Below, piece by piece: positions 16,016-18,568 of a stretch of DNA of 18,568 nucleotides (within the stretch, counting starts at the first letter, position 1; each line of letters begins with the position of its first letter). A model generated the notes under the pieces. It searched no databases. It was given only the letters and a program-made list of their open reading frames with translations, and had not been told where the DNA came from. A program made the position numbers and the translations under genes. The stretch covers positions 1 through 18,568 of the forward strand of contig DEWI01000008.1 in the NCBI GenBank assembly GCA_002363575.1. The letters run 5' to 3'. This DNA comes from Verrucomicrobia bacterium UBA3214. GTDB lineage: Bacteria > Verrucomicrobiota > Kiritimatiellia > RFP12 > UBA1067.

Positions 16016-16028
16016 ATTGTATATACAA
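16016..16028 (-). promoter_or_regulatory. Possible promoter region of the exported-protein pair, with a 12-bp palindrome
   Basis: TTGTATATACAA at 16017-16028 is a perfect palindrome and overlaps a minus-strand TACAAT (16016-16021), a possible -10 box 44 nt before the ATG at 15971. No clear -35 box is found at 17 nt. It might be a promoter with an operator, or chance in the only AT-rich spot nearby. Confidence 0.35.
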
Positions 16029-16046
16029 GGGCAAAGGCAAAGGCGC

Positions 16047-17057
16047 TCAATCGGCTTTCGCCATCACCGAAAGCGCGCGCGCGAGCATCTGCATATCCGC
16101 CTTGCCGGCCTCGAAATCGGCCATCACGCGCTCGTAGCGCCTGCGGCACTCTTCGCGCGACGCCGCGCGCACGATCACGTCGTTGACGATGCCGCTGGCG
16201 ATCCTGTTCACGCCCATATCGGTCGGGCTGCGGTACGGGCACTCCTCGCCCATCATGCGCTCCCATATCTCGCGGAGTATCGGGTATGCGTCGATATCGC
16301 GATTGTAGTTCACGCGCATTTCGCCGTTGTAGGCGAGGAAGTGGTGGGGGTCGATCTGGTTCTCGTCGTGCAAATCCAGCGTCGCCGCCTCGTATGCGAC
16401 GTTGAGCGGATGCATGAGCGGCAGGTTCCACACGGGGAAAGTCTCGAATTTCGCGTACGCCGCCTTGTTGCCGCGCTTGACTTCGTGATAGAGCATCGTC
16501 AGGCACGTGGCGAATTTGCCGCTCCCCGGCCCGGGGCCGGTGACGACGACGATCGGCTTCTCCGTAGGGATGTAGTCGTTGCGGCCGTAGCCGTCTTCGC
16601 TCACGATCGTCTCGAGATCGTTCGGGTAGCCCTTTATCGGATAGTGGTAGAAGACGTCCACGCCGCCGTCTTCCAGCGTCTTGGCGAACGCACGCGCCGT
16701 CGGGTGGCCGTCGAAGCGCGTTATGGCCACGCCGCGCACGGAGATGCCGCGCTCGCGCATCGCGCTCACGAGCTTCATCGTCTCTTCTTCGTAGGTGGTG
16801 CCGTAGTCGGCGCGCTTCTTCTTCGCCTCGATATCGCCGGCGTAGATGCAAAGCACAAGCTCCGCCTGGTCGCCGAGCGATTGCAAAAGCCGCAGCTTGA
16901 CGTTCGGATCGTAGCCGGGCAGGCAGCGGGCGGCGTGATTGTCGTTCATCAGCTTGCCGCCGAACTCCAGATAGAGCTTGCCGTATTTCGCCGCCCTGCG
17001 GCGGATTTCCTCGCCCTGCTCCGCGATATACTTCTCGTTGTCGAATCCCGCTCTCAT
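16047..17057 (-). CDS. DUF1846 (UPF0371) family protein, short form
   Basis: The 336-residue product matches the N-terminal part of the DUF1846/UPF0371 family. It starts MRAGFDNEKYIAEQ and has KLYLEFGGKLMNDNHAARCL (about 27-46), then LPGYDPNVK. The nucleotide-binding-like loop TGPGPGSGK lies at 173-181, followed by YAKFETFPVWNLPLMHPLNV (201-220), NYNRDI and CPYRSPTDMGVN (273-284). As I recall, family members are usually near 490-500 residues; this one stops soon after the RRYERV segment, so a C-terminal region of about 150 residues is absent and no continuation is seen in the gap before the next gene. Function is unknown; the loop suggests nucleotide binding. I start at 17057 because GGGAG lies 6 bases upstream, over an ATG at 17084. 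nifU lies 54 nt upstream. Confidence 0.88.
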   Translation of the reverse strand: MRAGFDNEKYIAEQGEEIRRRAAKYGKLYLEFGGKLMNDNHAARCLPGYDPNVKLRLLQSLGDQAELVLCIYAGDIEAKKKRADYGTTYEEETMKLVSAMRERGISVRGVAITRFDGHPTARAFAKTLEDGGVDVFYHYPIKGYPNDLETIVSEDGYGRNDYIPTEKPIVVVTGPGPGSGKFATCLTMLYHEVKRGNKAAYAKFETFPVWNLPLMHPLNVAYEAATLDLHDENQIDPHHFLAYNGEMRVNYNRDIDAYPILREIWERMMGEECPYRSPTDMGVNRIASGIVNDVIVRAASREECRRRYERVMADFEAGKADMQMLARALSVMAKAD

Positions 17058-17111
17058 TTTTGTCTCCCGCGTATTTGGCGTCAAACGGATTCGCCGCGCC
17101 GGCGCGCCGCG

Positions 17112-17675
17112 TCAGCGATTGATTTCATCGAGAATCTTCTGGATCTTGCCTTTGCATCGGCCGCAGCCGCCGCCGGCCTTCGTGAAGTTCGTCACTTCCT
17201 CGACGGTCGAAAGGCCGTTCTCGATCACCACGCGGCGCACTTCGTTCTCCGAGACGTTGTAGCAGGTGCAAAGCTTCTCGTCCTCGAGATTGCGGTCGGC
17301 GTTCTCGCCGGTCTCGTAGTTCTTGATCGCCGCCTCCATCGCCTCGCGCCCCATGACGGAGCAATGCATCTTCTGCGGCGGAAGCCCGCCGAGATAGTCG
17401 GCGATCTGCTGATTGGTGATCTGCTTTGCTTCGTCGAGCGTCTTGCCTATCACCATCTCCGTGAGCGCGGAACTCGACGCGATCGCGCTGGCGCATCCGA
17501 ATGTCTGGAACTTCGCTTCGCTTATCCTGCCGTCGGCGCCGAGCTTGAACTGGAATTTGAGCGCGTCGCCGCACGCAAGAGACCCCACCGTCGCCTCGCC
17601 GTCGGGATTCTCGATCTTCCCGACATTCCGCGGATTGCGGAAATGATCCATCATCTTCTCACTGTAGTTCCACAT
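17112..17675 (-). CDS. nifU: NifU-type iron-sulfur cluster scaffold, IscU plus BFD-like domains
   Basis: Iron-sulfur assembly scaffold in the cytosol; such proteins take sulfur from a cysteine desulfurase. The 187-residue protein has an IscU domain (about 1-125) with the three ligand cysteines C35 (in LACGD with D37), C61 (FGCASA) and C105 (MHCSVMG). A [2Fe-2S] BFD-like domain (about 130-187) has C136 and C138 (CTC) and C171 and C174 (CGRC). Nitrogenase-type NifU has a third, C-terminal Nfu domain, which is absent here, so this is a two-domain form. No cysteine desulfurase gene lies beside it: DUF1846 follows and acpP is divergent. The ATG at 17675 has AAAGG about 10 bases upstream. The symbol nifU names the family only, with no sign of nitrogen fixation. 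Confidence 0.93.
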   Translation of the reverse strand: MWNYSEKMMDHFRNPRNVGKIENPDGEATVGSLACGDALKFQFKLGADGRISEAKFQTFGCASAIASSSALTEMVIGKTLDEAKQITNQQIADYLGGLPPQKMHCSVMGREAMEAAIKNYETGENADRNLEDEKLCTCYNVSENEVRRVVIENGLSTVEEVTNFTKAGGGCGRCKGKIQKILDEINR

Positions 17676-17704
17676 GCAAACTGAACCTTTCTCGTCAAGC
17701 GCAT

Positions 17705-17710
17705 ATTATA
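17705..17710 (-). promoter_or_regulatory. -10 box upstream of nifU
   Basis: The minus strand has a perfect TATAAT at 17705-17710, about 30 nt before the nifU ATG. A -35 box at the usual spacing is not convincing. No IscR-like operator could be recognised by eye. Confidence 0.5.
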
Positions 17711-17820
17711 CCATAATTCCGCGCGCTTGCGCCCCGCCCGCCACCCCGTGCGCAAACTTCACGATAACCCGTCAAAAGCATCCCAAAACGCCGGAAAGGA
17801 AAAATCTAGCGACACCCCCC

Positions 17821-17849
17821 TTGCGCACTCGCGAAAAATCTGCTAAAAT
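17821..17849 (+). promoter_or_regulatory. Promoter of acpP
   Basis: TTGCGC (17821-17826), exactly 17 nt, then TAAAAT (17844-17849) preceded by TGC, an extended -10. The acpP ATG is 33 nt further on. The -35 hexamer and spacing equal those of the nanA promoter. Confidence 0.78.
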
Positions 17850-17882
17850 ACCGCCATCCAACACGAAAAGGAGAAAGAGAAA

Positions 17883-18134
17883 ATGGCTGGAAAGCTTGAA
17901 GATCGCGTAAAAGACATTATCGTCGAGCAGCTTGGCGTCAATGCCGAGCAGGTAACGACGGAGGCGTCGTTCATCGACGACCTTGGCGCGGATTCTCTCG
18001 ACACGGTCGAGTTGATCATGGCATTTGAGGAAGAGTTCGGAGCCGCTATCCCCGAGGAAGACGCCGAGAAGCTCACGACCGTCGGCAAGGTCGTCGAGTA
18101 TCTCAAGTCGAAGGGATACGACGAAGAAAAGTAA
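17883..18134 (+). CDS. acpP: Acyl carrier protein
   Basis: ACP carries growing fatty acyl chains on a phosphopantetheine arm in type II fatty acid synthesis, and supplies acyl groups to LpxL-type acyltransferases. The 83-residue acidic protein shows the full family pattern: [20 protein letters not shown] followed by [20 protein letters not shown]. The arm is attached at Ser38 of DSLD. The C-terminal helix [13 protein letters not shown] is complete. AAGGAG at 17868-17873 lies 9 bases before the ATG. In many genomes fabF follows acpP, but here the gene ends in its own terminator with repeats after it, so it appears monocistronic. Divergent to nifU. Confidence 0.97.
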   Translation: MAGKLEDRVKDIIVEQLGVNAEQVTTEASFIDDLGADSLDTVELIMAFEEEFGAAIPEEDAEKLTTVGKVVEYLKSKGYDEEK

Positions 18135-18158
18135 GCGCGAGCTTCCGTTTCGTACGCG

Positions 18159-18197
18159 AGAGGAGGACGGCTGTCGCCGCCCTCCTCTTTCGTTTTT
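18159..18197 (+). terminator. Intrinsic terminator of acpP
   Basis: A 13-bp stem with one mismatch (18159-18171 with 18176-18188), 4-nt loop, is followed by TTCGTTTTTC, a good T-run. It starts 25 nt after the acpP stop codon. This is the clearest intrinsic terminator in the window. Confidence 0.85.
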
Positions 18198-18263
18198 CAT
18201 CCCCTACCCATCCCACACCCCTCCCTTGGCAAATTCCGCCGCGACGCCCGTCGCTTCCCCAAG

Positions 18264-18395
18264 CGACAGGTATCGCTTGCGCAGGCGATAGGTATCGCTT
18301 GGGCAACCGATAGGTATCGCTTGGGCAACCGATAGGTATCGCTTGCGCTGCCGATAGGTATCGCTTTGGCAAACGATAGGTATCGGTTGGCAGCT
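18264..18395. repeat. Six tandem 22-bp units, each with a CGATA/TATCG dyad
   Basis: Units start at 18264, 18286, 18308, 18330, 18352 and 18374, all exactly 22 bp. The consensus is CGATAGGTATCGCTTG, then GGCAAC or a close variant. Units 2 and 3 are identical; the first (CGACAGG) and last (TATCGGTTGG) are the most changed. CGATA and TATCG form 5-bp arms around GG. The dyad is preserved in units 2-6, while the 6-nt stretch after CTTG varies more. There are no unique spacers as in CRISPR. The role is unknown. Confidence 0.93.
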
Positions 18396-18470
18396 GGAAG
18401 AAGAGAGATATAGGCAATGGAAAAGGGATAGAGGCGATAGGGTAAAGCTTCGGGAGGGGCGCAATATCGA

Positions 18471-18546
18471 ATCGAACCCCGAAGGGGTGGCACAATTATT
18501 CCGACGCCATCGGAACACCCATTGTGCCACCCCTTCGGGGTTCGAT
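18471..18546. repeat. Perfect 26-bp inverted repeat with a nested inner hairpin
   Basis: Arms at 18471-18496 and 18521-18546 are exact reverse complements over 26 bp. The 24-nt centre contains TTCCGA/TCGGAA, a second 6-bp stem. Each arm also holds its own small hairpin, CCCC-GAA-GGGG. A further 7-bp hairpin, ATCGTTC/GAACGAT (18545-18551 and 18555-18561), overlaps the right arm by two bases. The whole could be a REP/BIME-like unit, a MITE-like mobile palindrome or a strong bidirectional terminator for a gene beyond the window. No target-site duplication could be seen, since the window ends 22 bp later. Confidence 0.92.
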
Positions 18547-18568
18547 CGTTCTTCGAACGATTTCCGGG

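Larger units (their letters stand above)
18135..18568. other. Gene-free region after acpP holding terminator and repeats
   Basis: These 434 bases show no credible gene. In order they hold the acpP terminator (18159-18197), spacer sequence (18198-18263), a 22-bp tandem array (18264-18395), a purine-rich spacer (about 18396-18447), a possible degenerate repeat copy (18448-18470) and a perfect inverted repeat (18471-18546). Open frames on the minus strand exist in all three phases here because the repeat unit lacks stop codons; none has family features or a ribosome binding site that I can support. Confidence 0.75.

Noticed and set aside
18264..18395. CRISPR array
   Set aside because: The units abut with an exact 22-bp period and no unique spacers, and no cas gene is in the window.
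18103..18530. Three overlapping minus-strand open frames with repeated residues such as SDTYRLPKRYLS
   Set aside because: They arise because the 22-bp repeat has no stop codon in any minus-strand phase. Since 22 is not a multiple of three, each phase reads the same peptide families in turn. No ribosome binding site or family feature supports translation.
1..18568. tRNA, rRNA or tmRNA genes, transposases, toxin-antitoxin pairs and phage genes
   Set aside because: I read the gaps on both strands and saw no cloverleaf-like or rRNA sequence and no open frames with such features. A computed search (tRNAscan, Rfam) would be needed to be certain for small RNAs.

Overview
This is a GC-rich bacterial chromosome segment of ordinary housekeeping and envelope genes. 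It ends in an intergenic region rich in repeats. A lipid A-type acyltransferase and several exported or LysM proteins point to a Gram-negative envelope. The omega subunit, the long-form PurC, the NPL-like sialic acid lyase and the alanine-rich proteins would fit the PVC group (Verrucomicrobiota, Kiritimatiellota or Lentisphaerota). That placement is inference, since no rRNA or other taxonomic marker is present. N-acetylneuraminate lyase makes a host-associated (gut) life plausible.

Layout, read right to left on the minus strand. Bases 7267 to 1 carry one long colinear run: rpoZ, smpB, an LpxL-like acyltransferase, scpA, scpB, a TPR/coiled-coil/LysM protein, a small tail-anchored protein, a second coiled-coil/LysM protein, purC, ybaB and the 5' part of recR. 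Gaps are about 100 nt or less, and there are two overlaps (rpoZ/smpB by 11 nt, TPR-LysM/small protein by an ATGA). A promoter stands before rpoZ. The run joins transcription, ribosome rescue, lipid A acylation, condensin loading, peptidoglycan-binding proteins, purine synthesis and recombination repair. scpAB and ybaB-recR are conserved pairs.

Bases 7419-11387 on the plus strand hold sbcD-sbcC, the Mre11/Rad50-type nuclease, transcribed divergently from rpoZ. A minus-strand amidohydrolase converges on sbcC. Next come N-acetylneuraminate lyase, two exported proteins of unknown function, an unusually short DUF1846 protein and a two-domain NifU-type scaffold. acpP is divergent from nifU and ends in a clear terminator.

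The last 434 bases have no gene other than the acpP stop. They hold the acpP terminator, six tandem 22-bp units each centred on a small dyad, and a perfect 26-bp inverted repeat. This is the least explained part of the window. I see no convincing new multi-gene system such as a defence island, CRISPR array, prophage or biosynthetic cluster. The best leads are the repeat block, the DUF1846 protein without its C-terminal domain, the acyltransferase with a tyrosine at the catalytic acid position, the very acidic ScpB tail, and the pair of exported unknown proteins.
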